From: Ceratothoa steindachneri
Taxonomy: Eukaryota; Arthropoda; Malacostraca; Isopoda; Cymothoidae
Length of the DNA: 64,000 nt
Assembly: GCA_963969495.1 (NCBI GenBank)
Contig: OZ018326.1
Span: forward strand, 153,450,306 to 153,514,305
Direction of reading: 5' to 3'
In this document: positions 35,932 through 44,044 of the stretch, in pieces
How the letters are laid out: each line of letters begins with the position of its first letter
Position numbering within the stretch: the stretch's first letter is position 1
The notes under the pieces: model-generated
The model's database searches: none
Seen by the model: only the letters and a program-made list of their open reading frames with translations
Told to the model about the DNA's origin: nothing
Position numbers and translations under genes: made by a program

Positions 35932-35963
35932 ATGGTAAGAGGGTACCTGCTGAAGTATCCTCT
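35922..35963 (+). promoter_or_regulatory. Programmed -1 frameshift signal: G GGA AAC heptamer plus hairpin
   Basis: In the gag frame the sequence is G GGA AAC TGA (heptamer 35922-35928), an X XXY YYZ slippery site of the type used by several retroviruses. After a 9-base spacer, AGAGGGTA (35938-35945) can pair with TATCCTCT (35956-35963) through eight base pairs including one G-U, around a 10-base loop. A -1 slip moves reading into the pol frame, which is open from 35919 onward, just upstream of the slip. Position, frame, spacer and stem all fit. Confidence 0.85.
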
Positions 35964-35969
35964 GGGTGC

Positions 35970-38900
35970 ATGAGTGTGAGTAATATGTTGGTAAGTCTGT
36001 CTAGTGTGAAAGTGCTGTCTGGTAGGAAGTATGAGTGTCTGAGTGTGAAGGTGGAGTTGAATGGAATTGAGTGTTTGGCTTTAATAGATTCTGGATGCAA
36101 GGCGAGCTTGGTGTATAAAGATGTGTATGACAAGTTTAGCGAGAAAGCCCTCCTGTCTGAGTGCAGGGGGAGTTTGGTAGGTATTGGTAATAGGAGAGTG
36201 CCTGTGATTGGAATGATAAGGTCAGCTGTTCGAATGCATGGTATGATGATGAATGAATGTGAATTTTCTGTGATTGATAAGGTGAGTAGTAAGTATGGTG
36301 TGATTTTGGGGTATGAGTTTATGAAAATGAATCGTATGGTTGTGCATCCTGCGAGTGATCAGATTGAGAGAAAGATTGGTAAAAATGGGGTGTATAAGTT
36401 GTATGTAGGGAAAGATGGTAGCGTTTTGAGGAGTGTGTTTACTGGTATTGAGGTGACTGCTATGGAGAATGTAAGGCTTGTGAAGGGTGAAAGGGTGTCT
36501 GTTAGAGTGAGTTGGAGTAAGGATGTTAGTTTGAATGTGAGTGAGAACACTGTGATATTGGATGGAACAGATGCGTGTTATAAGGTAAGGTGTGTTGCTT
36601 GTGTGTTTGATGGCTTGATGAGAATGAATGATCCTTTTGTATGTGTGCAGGCGGACCCCAGTGTGAAAGGGCAGGTGAGGGGAATCCAAGTCGGAGATGT
36701 ACTGGGCCACCTCTCCACTGTCAATGAGGTAGGTATGGATGATAGTACGGATGTCAGGGTGAATGTTGCAGGTGAAGAGACGTCTGAATGGACGTATAAT
36801 GATGTGAAGAGCATGGTGGAATTGGATGGATGTTTAACTGAGTATGATAGGGAGGATGTGTATCGAATGATCTTTGAACGAAAGGGAGCCCTCAGTAAGG
36901 GTGATCTGGATTTCGGGGTTGCAAAGCTCCCGGAATTCAAGATTGTCCTGAAGGAGGATTCCCCAATCTATCAGCGGCCAAGGCATTTCCCACGTCCGGT
37001 TGCTGATGAGATTGAGGAGCAGTGTTTGGAATTGGAGCAATTGGGGGTGATTGAAGAGAGCGAGAGTGCATGGAATAGTCCAATTGTACCTGTACGTAAG
37101 CCGGATGGAAGATTGCGTCTGTGTGTGGATTATCGAAAGGTGAATGAAAGGACTGTGAAAGAAAGGTTTCCGATGTGTGTGGTATCTGAGTGTGTGTATA
37201 GTATGCATGGGATGGAGTGGTTTACGAAGCTGGATCTGGTACGGGGGTATTACCAGATGCCCATTGCTGAGGAGAGCCGGCCAGTAACTGCCTTCTCTTC
37301 CTCAAAGAGGCATTACCAGTTCCGGAACCTCAGCTTTGGGTTGGCTAATGCTCCCGGAGCCTTCCAGCGGGCAATGAATGTTGTGTTGAGTAAGTTTGCG
37401 AGTAAGAATGTGATTGCGTTTATAGATGATATTTTGATTATGACTGAGACTTTTGAGGAGCATATGAGATTGGTGAATGATGTGTTGAGAACGTTGGAGA
37501 GTGTTGGTGTGAAGGTGAAAGTGGCGAAGTGTGAATGGTTTGCGAAAGAAGTGGAATTCCTTGGGCATATGGTGAGTGAGAATGGATTGCGAAAATCATC
37601 GAAGTATGTTGAGAAGGTGCGAATGTTTCCTAAACCAGTGACTGTGAAGCAACTGAAGTCATTTTTGGGTTTGATTGAGTTCCAGCGAAAGTTTATACGT
37701 GATTGTTCTGGTGTGAGTAAGCCTCTGACTGAGTGGATGGGCAAGAAAGGTAGTACGGTTGTCAAGTGGAATGATAAGATGAATGAGGCGTATGAGAGAC
37801 TGAAAGAGGCAGCGGCTGAAGATGTTGAATTGGCTTACCCAGATTATAGTGTAAATGCTAAAATGCTTGAATTGTATACAGATGCGAGTGGGTATTGTAT
37901 GGGAGGTTTTCTGATGCAAGAGCAGCGTTTGAATGGAGAGAATGTCAGGCGAATAATTGGGTATGTATCCAAGGCTATGAATGTTGCAGAACGAAAGTAT
38001 TCGACTGTGGAACGAGAGCTGGCTGCGATAAGATATTGTTTGAAAGTGTTGCGTCCATTTTTGTATGGTGTGAGGTTTGTGATAAAAACCGATCATCAAC
38101 CTCTTGTGTATCTGCAGCGTAAGAAGGGGGCTGATAGTAGGATTGCAAGGACTTTGGAAGATTTGAGTGACTTTGACTATGTGATTGAGTATGTGCCTGG
38201 TGAACGGAATGGAGTGGCTGATTTGATGTCAAGGTATCCTGGTACAAATGATGAAAATGTGTGTGGAGTGAGTGATCCTGAGTATTTGCCGAAAGGAATT
38301 ATGAATGGAAAAGAGAGTAAGGGTGGTGGTGATTCCTTGTTTGAGAGTGTATGGAATGGTTTGCAAGATTTGAAGAGTGATGGAGTAGATGTGAGAGTGC
38401 CCGATAGTGTAGATGATTTAAGGAAGGAGGTAATGAATGAAGTGTGTAGGAAGCCTGAAAGCATTGGTATGGCAAAGGAGCGGAACTTCATGAAAGAATT
38501 GAGAGCGATGTGTATGCAAGGGGTCCCGCCATTTCAGGAAGTGTTGATTGTAGTGAGTCGTTTGTATGGAGTGATTGTTTATGTGCACTTTGGTGGTGAG
38601 AGGCCGATTGTGTACAAGGATGAGAAGATGAAGGGTTTGAATCCTAATGTGGTACATCTGCAATGTTTGAGCGGTGTGCACTACAATTGGGTAATTGAAA
38701 AGTGTTCATATATAAGAGAGAAGAATGATTGTCTGGATGAAGATGAGTGTGTGTTGAGTGATGATATGGGAGTTAATGACAGTGTGGATATCAGTGCTGA
38801 TGTTGGTGTGCTTGTTCCTTCGGTGTATTGCGAACATGGTGGACCTGATATGATGGAAGCGAGAGTGAAAGTTGGTGAAAGGTTGTTCTGTGGTTTGATT

Positions 38901-40463
38901 GATACTGGAGCGCAGGTGTCTTTAGTGAATGAGAAGATTCTGAGTAAGTATGATGAGTTTAAATGTTGCGAGCATAAACCTGTGAAGTTACGGATAAGTG
39001 GATTAGGGAATGGCTTGATAGTGGCATGGGAACAGGTTAGTCTGAAAGTGAGTTTGGGTAATGGAGTGAATGTGAGGCATGACTTTGTGATTCTGAAAGG
39101 TGAGCAAATGCCTTGTTGTTTCTTGCTTGGTGTAGACTTTATGAGATTGAATGATTTGTCTTTGGATGCTGATAAGGATCGTCTTATGAAAGGTGAATGT
39201 GAGGTGATGAAGTTGAATGAGTGTGCGAAGAATGTTGTCAAATTTTGTGGCATGATTGAGTTGGTCATGGATGATGAGAATGAGATTTTAAGTGATGATG
39301 ATATTCTAGAGATGCAAGAGATGTGTCCTTTTGTTAGTGAGTTGAAGAAGTGTGTAATGATGCGTGTTGATTTGAATGAATGGCTAGAGTGTTTAAGTGA
39401 TTTTAAAAGGTATGCTAAGGATTTTGTTGTTTGTATGGATGTTGTATATTTTGTGAGGCATGTGAAGGGTGGTGATGATATGTATGTACCTGTGATGTCC
39501 TTAGTTGGTATGATTGGTTTGGTGAAGGTTGTGCATGATAATTATGGGCATATGGGTAAGTTTAAGCTGTGGGAGTGTATGAAGGAGCATGTGTTCCACC
39601 CGTTTCTGAGAACTGTTGTGAATGATGTTGCAACTATGTGTGAAAGGTGTCAGAAGCGAAAGGTGCAAGGTGTGCAAGTGAAACCACCGATGTTGAAAGT
39701 TGATGCGAAAGAACCGTTTGAATTGGTAGTGATTGATTGTGTGTCTTTGCCGCGTACGAGTGCTGGGAATGTTGGTATGGTTGTGATGGTTGACCATAAA
39801 AGTAAGTTTGTGTATGCAGCGCCTGTGAGAGATAAAAGGAGTGTGACTGTTGCGCGTGTGGTTGAGCAGTTGTTCTTTCCTATGTGTGTATGGAAGCCTA
39901 GAAGATGTCTGAGTGATAATGGGCCTGAATTTGTAGGGGAAGTGTTTGAGCAAATGTTGAGAGAGAATGGTGTGGAGCATGTGAGAACAACTCCGTATGT
40001 ACCGTCTTCAAATGGATTGGCTGAACGGACTATAAGAACCTTGTGTGAGATGTTGAGAATGATGAGTACGACAGTGAATGACTGGGATGTGTGTCTGGGG
40101 AGAGTGTTGTGGGCGTATAATTCAACTGTGCATAGTGCAACTAGAATGTCCCCATGTCAGTTTGTGATGAATTTTGAAAGGCGAGTGAAAGATAGGTTTC
40201 GTTTGAGTGAAAGTGAGCAGAGTGTATGGCGTGAGGCGCATGAAAGGTTCCGTTCATTTGAATTAGGTACAAAAGTATTGAAGGTGAAAGAAGTGAAGGG
40301 TAGGTTGAATGTATCAAAGATGAGTGAGAAGTTTGATGGACCTTATAGAGTTGTGAGAGTTTGGGAAAATGGGGTAACGTATGTTTTGGAGAGTTTGAAT
40401 GACGGCATGACTGAGAGAGTGCGGGCTCATCAGTCAGTTAAGGAGATGGAGAGAACCTCCTGA
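35970..40463 (+). CDS. pol: pol: protease, RT, RNase H, OTU-like segment, second protease, integrase
   Basis: 1497 residues counted from ATG 35970; real translation probably enters from gag by -1 frameshift at 35928. Domains: retropepsin 1 with LIDSG (Asp40); RT about 330-560 with LTKLDL-type and FIDDILI (Asp486, Asp487); RNase H about 630-755 with TDAS (Asp638), VEREL and TDHQPL; an OTU-like segment about 785-910 (GGDSLFESV..LYGVIVYV..HYNWV, Ser789, His904); retropepsin 2 with LIDTGAQVSLV (Asp978); integrase with HX5H, CERC (Cys1224, Cys1227), DD35E residues Asp1256, Asp1316, Glu1352, and a GPY module near 1457-1459. The usual pol of this group has a single protease and is 1000-1200 residues. 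No stop or frameshift interrupts it. Confidence 0.95.
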   Translation: MSVSNMLVSLSSVKVLSGRKYECLSVKVELNGIECLALIDSGCKASLVYKDVYDKFSEKALLSECRGSLVGIGNRRVPVIGMIRSAVRMHGMMMNECEFSVIDKVSSKYGVILGYEFMKMNRMVVHPASDQIERKIGKNGVYKLYVGKDGSVLRSVFTGIEVTAMENVRLVKGERVSVRVSWSKDVSLNVSENTVILDGTDACYKVRCVACVFDGLMRMNDPFVCVQADPSVKGQVRGIQVGDVLGHLSTVNEVGMDDSTDVRVNVAGEETSEWTYNDVKSMVELDGCLTEYDREDVYRMIFERKGALSKGDLDFGVAKLPEFKIVLKEDSPIYQRPRHFPRPVADEIEEQCLELEQLGVIEESESAWNSPIVPVRKPDGRLRLCVDYRKVNERTVKERFPMCVVSECVYSMHGMEWFTKLDLVRGYYQMPIAEESRPVTAFSSSKRHYQFRNLSFGLANAPGAFQRAMNVVLSKFASKNVIAFIDDILIMTETFEEHMRLVNDVLRTLESVGVKVKVAKCEWFAKEVEFLGHMVSENGLRKSSKYVEKVRMFPKPVTVKQLKSFLGLIEFQRKFIRDCSGVSKPLTEWMGKKGSTVVKWNDKMNEAYERLKEAAAEDVELAYPDYSVNAKMLELYTDASGYCMGGFLMQEQRLNGENVRRIIGYVSKAMNVAERKYSTVERELAAIRYCLKVLRPFLYGVRFVIKTDHQPLVYLQRKKGADSRIARTLEDLSDFDYVIEYVPGERNGVADLMSRYPGTNDENVCGVSDPEYLPKGIMNGKESKGGGDSLFESVWNGLQDLKSDGVDVRVPDSVDDLRKEVMNEVCRKPESIGMAKERNFMKELRAMCMQGVPPFQEVLIVVSRLYGVIVYVHFGGERPIVYKDEKMKGLNPNVVHLQCLSGVHYNWVIEKCSYIREKNDCLDEDECVLSDDMGVNDSVDISADVGVLVPSVYCEHGGPDMMEARVKVGERLFCGLIDTGAQVSLVNEKILSKYDEFKCCEHKPVKLRISGLGNGLIVAWEQVSLKVSLGNGVNVRHDFVILKGEQMPCCFLLGVDFMRLNDLSLDADKDRLMKGECEVMKLNECAKNVVKFCGMIELVMDDENEILSDDDILEMQEMCPFVSELKKCVMMRVDLNEWLECLSDFKRYAKDFVVCMDVVYFVRHVKGGDDMYVPVMSLVGMIGLVKVVHDNYGHMGKFKLWECMKEHVFHPFLRTVVNDVATMCERCQKRKVQGVQVKPPMLKVDAKEPFELVVIDCVSLPRTSAGNVGMVVMVDHKSKFVYAAPVRDKRSVTVARVVEQLFFPMCVWKPRRCLSDNGPEFVGEVFEQMLRENGVEHVRTTPYVPSSNGLAERTIRTLCEMLRMMSTTVNDWDVCLGRVLWAYNSTVHSATRMSPCQFVMNFERRVKDRFRLSESEQSVWREAHERFRSFELGTKVLKVKEVKGRLNVSKMSEKFDGPYRVVRVWENGVTYVLESLNDGMTERVRAHQSVKEMERTS

Positions 40464-40470
40464 CTACCTG

Positions 40471-41205
40471 GTGAGCCATCCGGTGTATGGACTGTGTAGA
40501 GAGAGAGGTAAAGTGCATGATGATGAGATTGAATGTGATAGTATGGATCTGTCTGGGAAAGAGCTAGTCTTAGTCTCGAGGAGTAGAAAGCGTACAAAGA
40601 AGGGTGAAAAGAAGAATGCAAGTACGAATGAAAGTAAGTCTGAGCAGAGTGTTTCTGGTATGGGGGATCTTGAAAGGGAGATTGAGATTGAGTTTTTGCG
40701 TAAACAGGTGAGTGATTTGGCTGGTATAATTAGACAAGTGAGTGAGCTGCCTGTGCCTGATTTTTCTGGTTTTGGGAACAGTATGAATGATAGTGTGTTT
40801 GGGCAGAATGAACCTAGTGTGGCTGATTTTTCGGGTTTTATGAATGGTAATAGTAGGGGTGAGTTTGATGTAGTGAATGATGAAGTGGCTGATTTTTCAG
40901 GTTTTTGGTGGGAACCAGTCAAAGGGGTTTCTGGTATGCCTGTTGAGAATACAGGGGATGTGAGTGACCTGTCTGTTTCGCAAGAATGTACCTTGAGTTG
41001 GATGAGAGCTGTGAGTAAGGAGCTGATGAATGGGGGTATGAAGAGTGAGGGTTCTGAACGGAAGAGTATGAAAGAATTCTGTCGTGAGATGGGAGAACTG
41101 GTAATGAGGGCTAAGAGTATGGTTGATGAGATGATAAATAGTGACGATGAGACTGACGAACAACCCCGACTAATTGCTACGCGTAGCCAGGGACCAGTAG
41201 AATAG
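40471..41205 (+). CDS. ORF3 of the LTR retrotransposon: non-envelope protein with three 22-residue repeats
   Basis: The open frame runs to TAG at 41203 and is open upstream to 40411, overlapping the end of pol in the +1 frame. The first in-frame ATG is 40543, giving about 220 residues. It has no signal peptide or membrane segment, so it is not an envelope. Visible features are a basic cluster RSRKRTKKGEKK (nuclear-localisation-like), a short heptad region (LEREIEIEFLRKQVSDLAGI), three repeats starting V(P/A)DFSGF exactly 22 residues apart (Asp codons at 40759, 40825, 40891), and an acidic tail. Translation could use reinitiation, frameshifting or a spliced RNA. No family was recognised. Confidence 0.75.
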   Translation: MSHPVYGLCRERGKVHDDEIECDSMDLSGKELVLVSRSRKRTKKGEKKNASTNESKSEQSVSGMGDLEREIEIEFLRKQVSDLAGIIRQVSELPVPDFSGFGNSMNDSVFGQNEPSVADFSGFMNGNSRGEFDVVNDEVADFSGFWWEPVKGVSGMPVENTGDVSDLSVSQECTLSWMRAVSKELMNGGMKSEGSERKSMKEFCREMGELVMRAKSMVDEMINSDDETDEQPRLIATRSQGPVE

Positions 41206-41296
41206 TGTGAATGGGTGCAGAAGGGTGCGATTGAGCACAAGTGGTACTGTGAAGAGTGATTGAAAGGGTTTAGTGAGTGGCTGGTCGAATGGCTTA

Positions 41297-41308
41297 AGGA
41301 AGGAGGGG
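41297..41308 (+). other. Polypurine tract
   Basis: AAGGAAGGAGGGG-type purine run ends directly at the first base of the 3' LTR, as required to prime plus-strand DNA synthesis. Confidence 0.85.
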
Positions 41309-42181
41309 TGTGGTGGGGCGAATGTGAGTGTGTGTAAAAGGGCCATTCTCCCACCCCTTTTCTCAGTACCCTCTCCCTCCCTCTGTAAGAATGTGTGTGA
41401 ATGGGAATGGGTTTGTTTTATTTTTGTTTATTTCATGTATAAAATGATTACCATGTTTTTCTTTCTTTCCAGGCGTTATTCTGGAAAGATAGTAGCTAAT
41501 TTTGAGATATCACTATAATAATATTGTACTTTGCTTAAAATAAACTTTTATCAAAGCGTCATATTCTGGAAAGAGGTAAGCTAGTCGATGTATTTTCGGG
41601 TAATGCCCACTTATTAGTTTCGCCATCCATGTATAAATAAATGGGTCATAAAAGGAGGATATATCTCTTCTACAGAGAGTGGAAGTGTGGACTGGTAGCA
41701 AGAGGGGTTCTATAGACGAGTGCTCCACCCAGCCCTGAGAGGAGGGCTTTTGTGCCTCTCTAACCACCTGAACCGCCATACCCGCCTTCATTGACAATCC
41801 TGCCTCCTTCTAAGTTAGCCAACTACCACCCACCTCCAGCAAGTGATAGCGCGTGCCCCCTTTTCGTTCAGTTGTGGTTGTGTTTTTTTTGTTTTGTGTA
41901 GAATATAAGTAAATTGTTGTATCCGCCGGTTATAAGATTCTCATTTGGTATCGTATTTTGATTGGGGAATTTAGCCTCATTTTGAAGTGTGCACACTTCC
42001 CTAGTAAATATAAAATTGTTGTAAATATAAACTGTAACTATCATTGTATTTTTTTTGTAAGTAAAGGGACTGTATATACAATCCGTTTTATTCTCCCTCG
42101 ATTTCTCACGTCCGGACAGTGTAGGAAGCGGGTTGGATCGATTATCGATTGGGATTAGAGATCTATTTTCGGCCCGCTACA
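41309..42181 (+). repeat. 3' LTR (873 bp)
   Basis: Same length as the 5' LTR, TG..CA ends, and the same TATA-like box. It carries T, A, A where the 5' LTR has C, G, G at three sites near 41749-41872, plus opposite one-base changes in two T runs. Confidence 0.97.
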
Positions 42182-42247
42182 ATGTGAATCAGTTTTGAAG
42201 GTGGTGTCAGTTTGTCTTGTTTAGGAGTTTTTACATACCGATTGGGC

Positions 42248-42400
42248 AAATGCCACCAAGGGCATAACGCCAGAATTGAAATTTCAGCCGCTTATTACTT
42301 GGCAACCAACACCAAAAAGAGGCTATATAATGGAGGCCAGCCTCCTCCAAAAGGTCAGATAGTCCACAAGTCAGTGTGAACTGGATTTCACTGGATAGTT
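42248..42400 (-). pseudogene. 3' fragment of the RNase H-bearing LINE, copy 3
   Basis: Blocks ATGGAGGCCAGCCTCCTCC and GTCCACAAGTC match 10640-10665 and 15925-15970 in the same order, and GGGCATAACGCC nearby resembles the terminal block at 10441. Only the 3' part remains. Confidence 0.5.
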
Positions 42401-42785
42401 GGTCTAAATCCGGCCAAATTTAGTCTCCAAAACACAAGTAGCTTTTGAGCCACCCTCCCCTGGTAATTGGGATAGGTCTTGGACCTATTCTCTGTTGACA
42501 GAAAAAAAAGAGCCACATTGATAGCCTAAAAATGTCATATGTTTGAGTGTTACAAAAGAATTTAGGACAACAATAGATTGTTTTAATAGAAATTCAGTTT
42601 TAACTTTGTGTTTATAGTTTGATATGCTTAGTTTTTATAGCTAGCCTCTTTTACTGGGTGATGCTGTTTTGTTTTCGAGGCCACTTACCCTTGTTTGTAG
42701 TAATAAAAATCCAAATCCCAGCCACTCGTGAATATTATACATCAATGATATCACTCACATATGTTAATTGCATTTTATTTTTTTC
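42401..42785. other. AT-rich stretch, nothing recognised until a splice-acceptor-like site
   Basis: The stretch ends in ATTTTATTTTTTTCAG (about 42772-42787), a strong acceptor-like sequence directly before the BED-finger ORF. Confidence 0.35.
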
Positions 42786-42897
42786 AGAACTCACTCCCTC
42801 AATAAGCAGTCATAATAGAATCTAATGGCATTGCCTGCAAATAGGAGCACAATTTGGCAGTTCTTTAAAGTAGTAGACAACTGTGACAACATAGCTA

Positions 42898-43823
42898 CGA
42901 GGGGCGGTCAATAAGTTTTGAAATTCGGATATAAGGAAAAGTGTTTTATTATTTTTCAATATAACTACCCTTGACTTCAATGCACTTGCGCCACTTGTCC
43001 CTGAGGCTTCGAATTCCCCGACAACCAGAAGTCTCCGACTGCTGTTCAATCCACTCCTGGACGGCGAGCTGGACATCTTCATCATCCCCAAACCGGCATC
43101 CACACAGTGCAGCCTTGAGCTGGCGGAATAAAAAGTAGTCGCTAGGGGCCAGATCTGGACTGTAGGGGGGATGGTTGAGCTCCTCGAATCCGCACTTGCG
43201 CAGGGCAGCTTGTGCAACTCTGGCCTTATGGACTTCGACGACGTTGAAGTCAATCATGGAGCGTGAGGTTTTGTGAGGTTTCTAGGGACTCAACGGGCAG
43301 AGACCTTAGTCCTGGCCAAATTGTTGTGGATGATGTTGATGACAGTTCCATGTGATATTCCAAATTCTCGCTCGATTTCTTCAACCTTTACCCGCGGATT
43401 TTCGAGGATCATCCTCTCCACACGGGCCACATTGTCCTCCTGGTCACATCTGACAGGCGTCCTGTACGGAGGTCATCTTCAAGGGCCTCACGACCATGGC
43501 GGAATTCCCTATTCCAGCGAGCAATGGTTGCATAAGAAAGGGCCGTGTCGGTGTACACTGCAACCATGCGTTCATGGATATCTTTTGCATTCTTGCCTTC
43601 CTTGGTCAAAAGTTTGATCACTGCGCGGTGCTCAACCTTCTCCATGGTTGAAAAATTTGTGACTGACGATCTGCAATCAGCTACTTCTTCTTAAATAGAC
43701 GAGGCAGGAGCATGCGGCTGCAGGTCCTAACTTGTCATAAGTTGTCCTAACACCCCCACAAACAGCCATCCCCCTTCCTCTATTTTGCCCTACCGATTCG
43801 CAAAACTTATTGACCACCCCTCG
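42898..43823 (-). mobile_element. Mariner element B, internally deleted, TA-flanked
   Basis: Inverted ends CGAGGGGCGGTCAATAAGTTTTG (left) and its complement (right) are bounded by TA at 42896 and 43824. It is 926 bp. On the minus strand it keeps the 5' untranslated part, a helix-turn-helix frame (43645-43409, MEKVEHRAVIKLLTKEGKNA..) and the C-terminal end (43257-42949), but the middle with the first two catalytic Asp is deleted. The deletion junction is the same as in the copy at 56954-57895. It interrupts a BED-finger ORF. Confidence 0.93.
42949..43645 (-). pseudogene. Mariner transposase, broken (element B)
   Basis: The N-terminal DNA-binding part (MEKVEHRAVIKLLTKEGKNA, then IHERMVAVYTDTALSYATIA) starts at 43645 and loses frame after about 78 residues. 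The C-terminal part ends ..LRDKWRKCIEVKGSYIEK at 42949. The peptide joining them (IDFNVVEVHKARVAQ) marks the internal deletion. No catalytic triad is left. Confidence 0.88.
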
Positions 43824-44044
43824 TAAGTGCTTGCTATACAATGCATCATTAAAGCGAGCAACAAAAGGTGAGAGGATGTACAGCACATCTCCATTATGGA
43901 CTCATGTTAGAGCTAAACACCCAAAAGAATTGCAGAAGGCGTGTGAAGGCAGAGAACAGCAAGAAAAAAATCTAGCAGTGACATCACCCTCTGCTGCAAC
44001 ATCTCCTTATGTCACTCCTCAGCAGCGGAACATGTTACAATGAG

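Larger units (their letters stand above)
33209..42185 (+). mobile_element. Complete Ty3/gypsy-type LTR retrotransposon with dual-protease pol and extra ORF3
   Basis: The element runs from 33213 to 42181 and is flanked by the direct repeat ATGT (33209-33212 and 42182-42185). It contains, in order: 5' LTR, tRNA-Lys-type primer site, gag, pol in the -1 frame, ORF3, polypurine tract and 3' LTR. All three ORFs are intact. Order RT-RNase H-integrase and the GPY/F module place it in Ty3/gypsy (Metaviridae-like). The LTRs differ at three substitutions and two homopolymer indels in 873 bases (about 99.4-99.7% identity), so insertion was recent and the copy may be competent. It lies about 0.9 kb upstream of the ABCD gene in opposite orientation. 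Confidence 0.96.
42824..44043 (+). pseudogene. BED-type zinc-finger ORF (hAT/ZBED-like) split by mariner B
   Basis: An ATG at 42824 opens a frame reading TIWQFFKVVDNCDNIA up to the TA at 42896. After the mariner (42898-43823) the same frame resumes at the second TA with KCLLYNASLKRATKGERM, then STSPLWTHVRAKHPKELQ, and ends at TGA 44041. SxxWxFF..AxCxxCxxxL..STSxLxxHxRxxHP is the BED zinc finger of hAT transposases and ZBED host proteins. The second zinc Cys position is Tyr here. A pyrimidine-rich CAG lies about 37 bases before the ATG. Whether this was a host exon or the first part of a hAT transposase cannot be decided; no DDE region follows. Confidence 0.65.

Noticed and set aside
40471..41205. 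ORF3 as an envelope gene
   Set aside because: Position fits, but there is no signal peptide, transmembrane segment, furin-type site or cysteine pattern.
34395..41354. Many long minus-strand ORFs inside the LTR retrotransposon (up to 296 residues)
   Set aside because: They are antisense shadows of gag, pol and ORF3. The C-poor coding strand makes stops rare on the other strand, and none shows a domain.
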